Assembly (NCBI RefSeq): GCF_042140245.1 | Contig: NZ_CP159483.1 | Coordinates: forward strand, 1,736,001 to 1,800,000 | DNA length: 64,000 nt | DNA from: MH13 sp042140245 | GTDB lineage: Bacteria > Pseudomonadota > Alphaproteobacteria > Rhizobiales > MH13 | Direction of reading: 5' to 3' | Shown here: positions 25,918 through 33,798 of the stretch, one piece after another | Position numbering within the stretch: the first letter of the stretch is position 1 | How the letters are laid out: each line of letters starts with the position of its first letter | Translations under genes and position numbers: made by a program | The notes under the pieces: model-generated | Database searches by the model: none | The model's input: the letters and a program-made list of their open reading frames with translations, nothing else | Told to the model about the DNA's origin: nothing

Positions 25918-28305
25918 ATGGCCGAGCCAAGCACCATCCGCCAGGCGTTGGAGAAGAAGACACTGTGGCTCTCATCTTGGATGATCCACAATGCCAACAA
26001 TGTGCGGGTCAAAGGCCGAATCAAGGTCGGTGGGCACCAGGCATCGTCGGCCTCTATGAATGCGATTTTGAACGCGCTCTATTTCGATGTGCTGCGCCCC
26101 GAAGACCGTGTCGCGGTTAAGCCCCATGCGAGCCCGGTGTTTCACGCGATCCAATATCTGCTCGGTAATCAGACCCGCCAGCAATTGGAAGACTTCCGCG
26201 CTTTTGGAGGTGCACAGCCTTATCCCTCGCGCACCAAAGACAAAGACGACGTTGATTTCTCGACAGGGTCCGTAGGCATGGGTGTCGCGATGACAGCCTT
26301 TGCCAGCATGACGCAGGATTATCTTGCCGGACACGGGTGGCTGGACCAACCCAAGGGGCGGATGATCGCTTTGGTTGGTGATGCGGAGTTGGACGAAGGC
26401 AACATTTATGAGGCGTTGCTGGAAGGCGCTAAGCATGATCTGCGCAATTGCTGGTGGGTGATCGACTACAACCGACAGTCGCTCGATGGCGTGGTGAGCG
26501 AAGGGCTAAATGCCCGCTTCCACGACATCTTCGTTGCCAGTGGTTGGGATGTGATTGAGCTGAAATATGGCTCTCTCATGCAGGCAGCCTTTGAACGCCC
26601 CGGTGGCAAACAACTGCGTGACTGGATCGATGGTTGTGACAATGGCCTTTACTCCGCCTTGACCTTCAAAGGTGGTGCAGCCTGGCGCGAGCAACTGGAA
26701 GCCGACTTTGTTGGTGACAACGAAGCGCTGGCCCTAATTGCCGACTATCATGATGAGCAGCTTTCTGACCTGATGGGCAATCTGGCTGGGCATGATGCGG
26801 CGATGATCGCCGAGACCATGAACGCCATCGACCATGACCGCCCGGTTTGCTTCATCTGTTACACGATCAAAGGCCATGGCCTGCCGCTGGCTGGCCACAA
26901 GGACAATCATGCCGGGATCATGACGACCGCCCAGATTGAAGGTCTGCGGTCTGACATGGGCATTAAGCCGGGTGACGAATGGGAACCAATGGCCGGGATG
27001 CCATTTGCTGCCGATGATGTGCAGGCCTTTCTGGACTCCGTGCCCTTCAACGCCAAGGGCACGCGTCGCTACAGCGCTGCGCCAGTGCCAACGGGCGGTG
27101 ATATCGCGCCACGGATCAAAGATACGATCTCCACCCAGGAAGCCTTCGGGCAGATCCTGCATGCCATCGCTTCGGACGCACCGGAGCTTGCCGAACGGAT
27201 CGTCACGACATCACCGGACGTTTCGGTCTCCACAAATCTCGGGCCATGGATCAATAAGACCGGGTTGTTCGCCAAGATCGATCAGCCTGACGTGTTCCGC
27301 GACCAGTCCGTGCCTTCGGTGCAGAAATGGCGTCGCCACACCGATGGCCGCCATGTCGAGCTCGGCATTGCGGAGAACAACCTTTTCACCTTCCTGGGCG
27401 CATTGGGCTTGTCCCATTCGCTGTTTGGCCAACGCCTGCTGCCGGTCGGGACGGTCTATGATCCGTTTATCTGCCGGGGCTTGGATGCGCTGAACTACGC
27501 CTGTTACCAGGATGCGCGCTTCATGCTGGCGGCAACGCCATCGGGTGTGTCGCTCAGTCATGAGGGCGGGGCGCACCAGTCCATTTCCACGCCGCTGATC
27601 GGTATGGCACAGGACGGTCTTGCGACCTTCGAGCCTGCCTTCGCTGATGAGCTGGAAGTGATAATGCGCTGGGGCTTTGAATACATGCAGCGCGACCAGC
27701 CTGACGCGAAACCAGAGGCCAACTGGCTGCGCGATGAAAAGGGTGGATCTATCTATCTGCGGCTTTCCACCGTGCCGCTGGAGCAGGTCGACAGGGCTGC
27801 AATGGGCGAGGGTTTTGCGCAGCAAGTGATCGATGGCGGCTACTGGCTGCGGCGACCTGAGCCCGGCACTCGTGTTGCCATTGCCTACACCGGGGTTGTC
27901 GCGCCGGAGGCGATTGAAGCAGCGGGGCTGCTGTCGGAGTCGATGCGTGGCATCGGTGTGCTCGCGATCACCTCAGCTGACCGATTGAATGCTGGCTGGC
28001 AAGCAGCCGAGCGAGCGCGGCAACGCGGCGATGGTGATGCGCGTTCCGTTCTTGAAACCTTGCTTGATGATCTGCCTCGAGATGCTGGGTTGGTCACCGT
28101 CACTGATGCGCACCCTGCTGCGCTCTCATGGATTGGTGGGGTTCACGGTCATCGGGTGAAGTCCTTGGGAGTGGAGCATTTCGGGCAGGCTGGAACGGTG
28201 GAAGATGTCTATCATCTGCATGGGCTGGACGCGAACGCGATCATGCATGCCGCCCAGGCCCTCATGGGAGGCCGCGCGCCGCATTATCTGGCGATGCTTG
28301 CTTAG
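25918..28305 (+). CDS. Thiamine-diphosphate enzyme related to AceE/MdeB (transketolase superfamily)
   Basis: The protein has 795 residues from the ATG at 25918; the frame is open further upstream but overlaps the ATPase gene. The ThDP motif is GDAELDEGNIYEALLEGAKHD...VIDYN (~154-185). The alignment with homodimeric pyruvate dehydrogenase E1 (AceE, ~890 residues) is visible in RQSLDGVVSE, GWDVIELKYGS, the DNGLY...ALTFKGGAAWRE region and CYTIKGHGLPLAGH. A transketolase-type Pyr domain (~430-620; HVELGIAENNLFTFLGALG) and a C-terminal domain follow. MdeB, an AceE-like 2-oxobutyrate dehydrogenase component, is encoded beside methionine gamma-lyase in Pseudomonas putida; the link with a PLP lyase here is parallel. 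No E2 or E3 gene is in the window. The stop overlaps that of tctA (28302-28305). Confidence 0.85.
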   Translation: MAEPSTIRQALEKKTLWLSSWMIHNANNVRVKGRIKVGGHQASSASMNAILNALYFDVLRPEDRVAVKPHASPVFHAIQYLLGNQTRQQLEDFRAFGGAQPYPSRTKDKDDVDFSTGSVGMGVAMTAFASMTQDYLAGHGWLDQPKGRMIALVGDAELDEGNIYEALLEGAKHDLRNCWWVIDYNRQSLDGVVSEGLNARFHDIFVASGWDVIELKYGSLMQAAFERPGGKQLRDWIDGCDNGLYSALTFKGGAAWREQLEADFVGDNEALALIADYHDEQLSDLMGNLAGHDAAMIAETMNAIDHDRPVCFICYTIKGHGLPLAGHKDNHAGIMTTAQIEGLRSDMGIKPGDEWEPMAGMPFAADDVQAFLDSVPFNAKGTRRYSAAPVPTGGDIAPRIKDTISTQEAFGQILHAIASDAPELAERIVTTSPDVSVSTNLGPWINKTGLFAKIDQPDVFRDQSVPSVQKWRRHTDGRHVELGIAENNLFTFLGALGLSHSLFGQRLLPVGTVYDPFICRGLDALNYACYQDARFMLAATPSGVSLSHEGGAHQSISTPLIGMAQDGLATFEPAFADELEVIMRWGFEYMQRDQPDAKPEANWLRDEKGGSIYLRLSTVPLEQVDRAAMGEGFAQQVIDGGYWLRRPEPGTRVAIAYTGVVAPEAIEAAGLLSESMRGIGVLAITSADRLNAGWQAAERARQRGDGDARSVLETLLDDLPRDAGLVTVTDAHPAALSWIGGVHGHRVKSLGVEHFGQAGTVEDVYHLHGLDANAIMHAAQALMGGRAPHYLAMLA

Positions 28306-29816
28306 CTGTCAGGGTTGGGTATCTGAGTTTTTTGGCCGGCAACCGTCGCTCGCCATCCGCGCCACACGGCGACGCCCAGGCCTATGGCCAAAAACCCTGC
28401 AGCGATGGGTTCGGTGACAAACATCGCCCAGCCATTGCGGGACAAGAGCAGGCTTTGGCGTAGGGCTTCTTCAGCCCCTGGCGCTAGGATAAAAGCGATG
28501 ATGAACGCTGCTGGCGGGAACTCCAGTTTACGCATGGCGTAGCCGAGGACTCCGGCACCAAGCATCACCTGCACATCCCAAAAGCTCAAGCGCCCAGTAT
28601 ACGCGGCAATCAGTGTGACCATAAAGATCGTCGGGTAGATAAGACTTGCAGGCACACGCGCGATTACGCGACCGATGGCTGGGCCGAAGAACCAGCCAAT
28701 CAGGCCATACAAGATGATGCCAATAAGCCCTGCCGCGAACAGGCCATAGATCAGATCATTTGCGGCGACGAACAGTGTGGGCCCTATGGGTATGCCATGG
28801 ATCAGGAAGACGCCCATCAAAATGGCGGCCACCGTCGTCCCCGGTACACCGAGGGTCAGCAGTGGGATCATGGACGGACCAGACACCGCATTGTTGGCTG
28901 CCTCTGGCGCGGCAACCCCTGCCAGTTTGCCGGTGCCCCACTCATCCCCGTCTTTGGCACGGCGCTTTTCCTCGCCATAGGCGACAAACGCTGCAACCGA
29001 AGACCCAAGACCGGGCATGACGCCAATGACAGCGCCGTAGAGCGAGGAGCGTGTGATCACGCCCCAAAGCGGGCGCACATCGGCCCAACGCAGCCGCCCA
29101 CCATCGCCGGTGGCTTGATCAATCACGCGCGTTTTCTGGCCGGTCAGGCGTGTTTCGGCCTGTATCATCAGTTCGGAGATTACGAACACGCCGATGAGAA
29201 GTGGGACCAGCGTGAAGCCGTTCTCCAGTTCCAACATGCCGAACGTCCAGCGCGCTTGCCCGGTGATGGGGTCAAGGCCGACCAGTGCCACAGCGATGCC
29301 CAGCGTTGTGGCAATCAGCCCTTTGAGTACCGATTTGCCGACCACCGACCCGATGACCAGAAACGCCATCATGTACACCGCGAAATACTCTGGTGGGCCA
29401 AACTTGGCTGTTTGGCTGGCGATCAACGCAGCACCAAGAATGAGGATGATATCGCCGATCAGATCACCGCTGACGCTGGCGATGGTTGCCATGCGCAGCG
29501 CGCGCACGCTCTGGCCGCGTTTGGCAAGCGGGTGGCCGTCGGCCATCGTTGCCACAGAGGCGGTCGTACCTGGCGTGTTGAACAGGATGGCTGAAACCGA
29601 GCCGCCGTATCGACCCGATTTACCGATTACATAAAGAAAGGCGAGGGCGGCAAGCGGATCAAGATAGAAGGTCAGCGGCACCAGCATAGCGATGGCTGCT
29701 GCTGCTGTTAATCCTGGCAAGGCGCCGATCACGACGCCGATGAAGGCGGCCAGTGCGACAAACCCAAGTGCCGTCGGATTGGCGAACAGTGTCGCAAAGC
29801 CGTTCAAGATATCCAT
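28302..29816 (-). CDS. tctA: Tripartite tricarboxylate transporter, large permease TctA
   Basis: The 504-residue protein has about twelve membrane segments. It carries the TctA hallmarks GALPGLTAAAAIAMLVPLTFYLDPLAALAFLYVIGKSGRYGGSVSAILFNTPGTTASVATMADG and GVMPGLGSSVAAFVAYGEEKR, where internal repeats of the GxPG...NTPG type recur. It mediates uptake of a carboxylic acid with TctB and TctC. Last gene of the reverse tctCBA operon; stop codons overlap with the ThDP enzyme. Confidence 0.95.
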   Translation of the reverse strand: MDILNGFATLFANPTALGFVALAAFIGVVIGALPGLTAAAAIAMLVPLTFYLDPLAALAFLYVIGKSGRYGGSVSAILFNTPGTTASVATMADGHPLAKRGQSVRALRMATIASVSGDLIGDIILILGAALIASQTAKFGPPEYFAVYMMAFLVIGSVVGKSVLKGLIATTLGIAVALVGLDPITGQARWTFGMLELENGFTLVPLLIGVFVISELMIQAETRLTGQKTRVIDQATGDGGRLRWADVRPLWGVITRSSLYGAVIGVMPGLGSSVAAFVAYGEEKRRAKDGDEWGTGKLAGVAAPEAANNAVSGPSMIPLLTLGVPGTTVAAILMGVFLIHGIPIGPTLFVAANDLIYGLFAAGLIGIILYGLIGWFFGPAIGRVIARVPASLIYPTIFMVTLIAAYTGRLSFWDVQVMLGAGVLGYAMRKLEFPPAAFIIAFILAPGAEEALRQSLLLSRNGWAMFVTEPIAAGFLAIGLGVAVWRGWRATVAGQKTQIPNPDS

Positions 29817-29848
29817 TGTGGTGGTCTTTCAGTGCGGCGCACTGGCGC

Positions 29849-30307
29849 CTAGGCAATCAGGGATAAAACGTCGAACCAACGTCCGCGTGGCATGAAAACG
29901 CCCATCAACTCAATGAACGCAAGATGCATGATCAGTGGTAGTGCCAGTGTGCCCGCTAACAGAATGCGCCAGTCGCGCACGCCAAACAGGGCAAGTGTAC
30001 TGGCTGCGATGAGCGCACTGGTTGCAAGATAGCCGATGCGCGGTGTGAGATAGACATGGGCGACGCCGATCAGAATAAGACTAACCGCACGCAGAGGCGC
30101 TGGGCTAACACCGCTGTCGTTGCTTTCAGTGTTGCCAAAAACCAGGGTTAGCCCACCAACAGCCAGTAGCACGCTGACCACTTGCGGCACGAACCTTGGT
30201 CCTATCAATCCGGCCTCTGTGATGCGAACGTCCCGGGTTAGCCAGAATAGTCCAATGCCCAAAATGGCCAGGAACAAACCGGCCCATGTGTCAGCGCGAG
30301 AAACCAT
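29849..30307 (-). CDS. tctB: Tripartite tricarboxylate transporter, small permease TctB
   Basis: The protein has 152 residues from the ATG at 30307, preceded by AAGGTAGCC; an upstream start at 30349 would fall within the hairpin at 30336-30364. Four hydrophobic segments are visible: ADTWAGLFLAILGIGLFWLT, RFVPQVVSVLLAVGGLTLVF, SLILIGVAHVYLTPRIGYLATSALIAASTLALF and ILLAGTLALPLIMHLAFIELM. Length and layout are typical of TctB. It lies between tctC and tctA. Confidence 0.87.
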   Translation of the reverse strand: MVSRADTWAGLFLAILGIGLFWLTRDVRITEAGLIGPRFVPQVVSVLLAVGGLTLVFGNTESNDSGVSPAPLRAVSLILIGVAHVYLTPRIGYLATSALIAASTLALFGVRDWRILLAGTLALPLIMHLAFIELMGVFMPRGRWFDVLSLIA

Positions 30308-30335
30308 GATGGCTACCTTGAAGGGCGTGGTGAGT

Positions 30336-30364
30336 GCTGCCCAGCCCATAGGGAGCTGGGCAGC
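30336..30364 (-). other. Intercistronic hairpin between tctC and tctB
   Basis: Perfect 10-bp arms, GCTGCCCAGC (30336-30345) and GCTGGGCAGC (30355-30364), with a nine-base loop, 19 bases after the tctC stop. No U-tract follows on the reverse strand, so it more likely shields the 3' end of the tctC message than terminates. Confidence 0.65.
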
Positions 30365-30382
30365 GGGAATGCGAGAGGGGGA

Positions 30383-31366
30383 TCACTCGCGGGTAGCTTC
30401 AACCAACGGTATCAGCGTTTCTTGTAGGCTTTCTAGAGTGCCACGAGCGCTCGCAGGGTCTGCACCCTGTACGGACAGGCCTGCCCTGGAGACCAACCGG
30501 CCATAGGTTTCCCCTGCTACGGTCTGCGCGATGGCCTCAGCAAGGATCGCGGCTACGTCGTCTGGCAAGTCGCCTGGCGCCATGATCATTTGTGGGTTGG
30601 TCAGCGGCACATCCGGCAGGCCTTGTTCGGCGAATGTGGGTGTGTCCGGGTTGGCAGGATCACGTTCGGTTCCGGCAACGCCAATAGCCCTGATCTGTGC
30701 TTCAAAACCGTTTTGCAGTTGCACGCCCATGAAACCGAAGTCCACTTGGGCGCCGGCTACGGCGTTGCGCGCGCGACTGCCGCCCTGGAAAGGAACGTCT
30801 TGGACTTCAATGCCGTTGGCCTGAAGGAAGGCAACGCCCGTCAACTGAAACAGTGAGCCACGCCCTGGATGTGACCAGCGCAATGCGTCTGGATCAGCTT
30901 GTGCTGCCGCGACAAGATCAGATGCACTCTCAAACGGACTGTCCACTGGGACAAGCAGGCCTGGGATAGAAGCGCCGATCTGGCCGAGAATGCGCATATC
31001 TTCCAGCGGATTAACCGCAGCATCCGCACCATCATAGAGCGCCTTTACAAGGAAAGATCCAGCACTTGCCATGTAGAGTGTGTAGCCATCTGCTGGTTGG
31101 CCTGCCACGAAGTCTGCTGCAATCATTCCTGCGGCTCCAGGCTGATTGACGACAACCATCGGCATGCCAAGGGCATCATTGATGGTGCCAGCGAGCGCAC
31201 GAGCATAGGTGTCAGTGCCGCCACCTGCGTTGAAGCCTACAACCAATGTGATCGGTTTTTCCGGGAAACTCTGCGCGTTGACCGGCGCTGTAAAAGTGAT
31301 CGCCGACATGGTCGTGCCGACAAGTGCGGCAGCCATGGCGCTGAGCAGTGTTCGTCTTCCAAGCAT
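30383..31366 (-). CDS. tctC: Tripartite tricarboxylate transporter, binding protein TctC
   Basis: The 327-residue protein has a signal peptide (MLGRRTLLSAMAAALVGTTM, cleavage near VNAQS). The Bug/TctC body starts FPEKPITLVVGFNAGGGTDTYARALA, with VVNQPGAAGMIAADFVAGQPADGYTLYMAS. GGGAGGAC-type ribosome binding bases precede it. Bug proteins bind carboxylates in the periplasm. Divergent from the LysR gene, which is probably its regulator; the enolase-family gene suggests a hydroxy or sugar acid as substrate. Confidence 0.93.
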   Translation of the reverse strand: MLGRRTLLSAMAAALVGTTMSAITFTAPVNAQSFPEKPITLVVGFNAGGGTDTYARALAGTINDALGMPMVVVNQPGAAGMIAADFVAGQPADGYTLYMASAGSFLVKALYDGADAAVNPLEDMRILGQIGASIPGLLVPVDSPFESASDLVAAAQADPDALRWSHPGRGSLFQLTGVAFLQANGIEVQDVPFQGGSRARNAVAGAQVDFGFMGVQLQNGFEAQIRAIGVAGTERDPANPDTPTFAEQGLPDVPLTNPQMIMAPGDLPDDVAAILAEAIAQTVAGETYGRLVSRAGLSVQGADPASARGTLESLQETLIPLVEATRE

Positions 31367-31461
31367 TCGAAGTCCTCCCAGACCAGCTTATTGTTGTTGG
31401 GTAACGAGGTCATATGGTCGGGGTTGTGAATCCATAAGGCAAATGCAAAGTTTCAATCGAC

Positions 31462-31478
31462 TATTGCAATTATTGGAA
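31462..31478. promoter_or_regulatory. Candidate LysR site between tctC and the LysR gene
   Basis: TATTGCAATTATTGGAA contains the small palindrome ATTGCAAT. With one gap it matches 14 of 17 positions of a site upstream of the enolase-family gene (32396-32413). A shared LysR-bound element is inferred. Confidence 0.4.
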
Positions 31479-31485
31479 ATAAGAA

Positions 31486-32367
31486 ATGCATCTGAAATCG
31501 CTGACAGCCTTCTGTTTGGTGTTACGTCGTGGGTCCCTGTCCGCTGCCGCAGATGCCATGAACCTTAGCCAACCGGCGGTCTCCAGGCTTGTTTCCAATC
31601 TTGAGCACGAGGTTGGTTTCCAACTGTTTCACCGTGACAAGCGTGCGTTGCGACCAACCGGTGAGGCGCGGCGTTTCTACCGTGAAGCTGAACGTATTTT
31701 GACCGGTATCGAGCAGCTTGGAAACATCGCCCAGGATATCAAGCAGGGCGGAGACACTCGCTTGCGTGTGGTCGCCATGTCGCGTTTGGCAGCCGGTGTT
31801 CTGCCGAATGCAGTTGCGGCGTTTACCGAAAAAATGCCTGAGGTGCACCTAACTGTAGAAACACATCATCGGCGAGACATGGAGCGTTGGCTTGGCGGTC
31901 GCCAATTCGATGTGGGGTTTGGCCCGTTGCCGATTGATGACGAGCTGCTCGACATTGCACCGCTCTACAGCCTGAGTGCTGTGGCTGTGTTTGCCCCAGG
32001 CGGGCCTTTTTCCGGTCTGGCCCAGGTTGAACCACGCGCGCTTGTGAATCATCCTTTGATCGCGTTGACCCCAGACACACTGATGCAGCGGCAGACCGAT
32101 GCGATTTTCGCTGCTGCGGGCGTGACGGCAACAATTGGAATGGAGACTTCATCCTCGCATGTTGCGTGTTCTCTTGCCGCAAAAGGTTTGGGTTTTGCCA
32201 TCACCGACCCAGCCACTGTGCGTGCGGTTGCCGAGCCGATCGAGGCCTTTCCAATTTTCCCTGCCTTCCCATTGGACTATGGTGTGCTGACCCCGCGCGG
32301 TGAAACGCTTACACCAGCCTCGATGGTGTTTCGCGATTGCATGTTGGATGCTTTCAAAACCCTGTAG
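31486..32367 (+). CDS. LysR-family transcriptional regulator
   Basis: The 293-residue protein has the N-terminal LysR helix-turn-helix (LKSLTAFCLVLRRGSLSAAADAMNLSQPAVSRLVSNLEHEVGFQLFHR, residues 3-52). The periplasmic-binding-like sensor domain starts near TRLRVVAMSRLAAGVLP. It is divergent from tctCBA and reads toward the enolase-family gene, so it probably senses the transported acid or its product. It ends 86 bases before the enolase-family gene. Confidence 0.92.
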   Translation: MHLKSLTAFCLVLRRGSLSAAADAMNLSQPAVSRLVSNLEHEVGFQLFHRDKRALRPTGEARRFYREAERILTGIEQLGNIAQDIKQGGDTRLRVVAMSRLAAGVLPNAVAAFTEKMPEVHLTVETHHRRDMERWLGGRQFDVGFGPLPIDDELLDIAPLYSLSAVAVFAPGGPFSGLAQVEPRALVNHPLIALTPDTLMQRQTDAIFAAAGVTATIGMETSSSHVACSLAAKGLGFAITDPATVRAVAEPIEAFPIFPAFPLDYGVLTPRGETLTPASMVFRDCMLDAFKTL

Positions 32368-32395
32368 CTTGCGAAAATCAAAACTATAAGACGAT

Positions 32396-32413
32396 TATTT
32401 GCATTTGTCGGAA
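32396..32413 (+). promoter_or_regulatory. Second candidate LysR site
   Basis: TATTTGCATTTGTCGGAA, 40 bases upstream of the enolase-family start, is similar to the site at 31462-31478. See that entry for the comparison. Confidence 0.35.
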
Positions 32414-32453
32414 TGTTTTTGCCTCCCTAGTTTGACATGCTCGGGAGGCGCTT

Positions 32454-33575
32454 ATGCGGATCATTTCAGTCTCAGTTCGCTCGGTGCGCATGCCAATGTC
32501 TGGCGGACAGCGCAACGCAAGGCGAACATGGACGCATAAGCCCATGCTGTTTTGCTTCGTGACCTTGGAAAACGGTTCGGTGGGCGTTGGCGAAGGCTGG
32601 ACATCCTACGCTTCCACCAACGCGTTGCGTGCGACCATTGATGACGATGTGGCGCCGCTTGTGTTGGGTAGGGCGCTTGATGACACCGGCGATCTTAACC
32701 GGTTGGTGCGCGATAGCTGTGTGATGAGCGGTCGCTATGGCATTTCGGCTGTGGCGTTGTCGGCTGTTGAGATGGCGCTTTGGGACCTGCGGGCGCAAGC
32801 TAAAGGTTTGCCGCTCTGGAGATTTCTGGGCGGTGAAAGCAATCACGTGCCGGTTTATGCATCGGGCGGCCTCTATGGTCCGACGAAGACGCCAGATGAT
32901 CTGGGGCAGGAGCTTCGTAGCTATTCTGAAGCTGGCCATACGCGGGTGAAGCTGAAAGTTGGTGGCGCCGATCATGACGAAGATGTCGCGCGCGTAGCGG
33001 CCGCGCGGCAAGCAATTGGCCCGGACATCTCCCTGTTGGTTGATGCGCACTACACGTTAAGCGAAGCCGAGGCTCTGCGGTTTGCAGAGGCCGTCGCACC
33101 TTATAATGTCGGGTGGCTTGAAGCCCCAATCCTTCCCGATGATTGGAAAGGACATGACCGACTGGCAGCCGCCTGCCCACTGCCGCTTTGTGGCAATGAA
33201 ACACTGCCGTGGCGCACCAGTTTTGAACGTTTGGCGGAAGCGGGTGTGGACTATCTCATGCCTGATGTATCCGCCTGTGGGGGAATCGCCGAGACCATGG
33301 CTGTCGGTGATATCGCCAAGCGACATGGCAAACAGCTCACGCTTCATTCATCCAGTTCCGCAGTTCTTTTCCTAGCCTCGTTGCATGTTGGTGCTGCGCA
33401 TCCTGCCACTCATTCTGTGGAGCACCATCAGATGCACACATGGTTCAATGAGACTGCGGACATCTCAGGCGACATGGTGTGCGGAGGTTCCATCGCGCTT
33501 TCTGATAGGCCTGGTCTTGGCATCGACGCCAACCGTTTGATGGCTGCGTTGGAAACGCAGGACGCGTCCAACTAG
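32454..33575 (+). CDS. Enolase-superfamily dehydratase/racemase (mandelate racemase/muconate lactonizing type)
   Basis: The 373-residue protein has the capping domain (~1-120) and then the barrel. The KxK motif is in RVKLKVGG (~163-166), Mg ligands are D in LLVDAHYT, E in WLEAPILP and E in CGNETLP, and a His lies in LTLHSSSS. The pattern fits the mandelate racemase group, which abstracts a proton alpha to a carboxylate and often dehydrates sugar acids. The adjacent tctCBA and LysR genes suggest it acts on the imported acid. The exact substrate is not decided. Confidence 0.87.
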   Translation: MRIISVSVRSVRMPMSGGQRNARRTWTHKPMLFCFVTLENGSVGVGEGWTSYASTNALRATIDDDVAPLVLGRALDDTGDLNRLVRDSCVMSGRYGISAVALSAVEMALWDLRAQAKGLPLWRFLGGESNHVPVYASGGLYGPTKTPDDLGQELRSYSEAGHTRVKLKVGGADHDEDVARVAAARQAIGPDISLLVDAHYTLSEAEALRFAEAVAPYNVGWLEAPILPDDWKGHDRLAAACPLPLCGNETLPWRTSFERLAEAGVDYLMPDVSACGGIAETMAVGDIAKRHGKQLTLHSSSSAVLFLASLHVGAAHPATHSVEHHQMHTWFNETADISGDMVCGGSIALSDRPGLGIDANRLMAALETQDASN

Positions 33576-33664
33576 ACTGCCGAAGACTGTTATCCCCATA
33601 TTATCTTTGACGTTTCAGCCGGTTTGATTGCCCGATGACCTAACGGAAGATCACAGGGCGATGC

Positions 33665-33682
33665 TTGTCATCTGGCTGTCTT
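33665..33682 (+). promoter_or_regulatory. Pho box upstream of ugpB
   Basis: TTGTCAT-CTGG-CTGTCTT: each heptamer matches six of seven positions of CTGTCAT, with the correct four-base spacer. It is 117 bases upstream of the ugpB start. Control of ugp by PhoB is known in E. coli and rhizobia. The remainder of the 223-base gap holds GC-rich overlapping inverted repeats (33712-33739) of unclear meaning. Confidence 0.72.
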
Positions 33683-33798
33683 GAAAAATTGGTGTTGTCG
33701 CGCCGCGACCCGGACGCCATGATGGCGTGCACGGCGTCCGCCGCCTCCAGGCCTTCCTGGTCGCTCAATTGAGGCGCTGATAAACAGGGGAGACACCT

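Noticed and set aside
33712..33739. Overlapping inverted repeats in the ugpB leader that could form alternative hairpins
   Set aside because: The stems are short (6-7 bp) and GC-rich, no leader peptide or terminator accompanies them, and such pairs arise easily by chance; mentioned only in the Pho-box entry.
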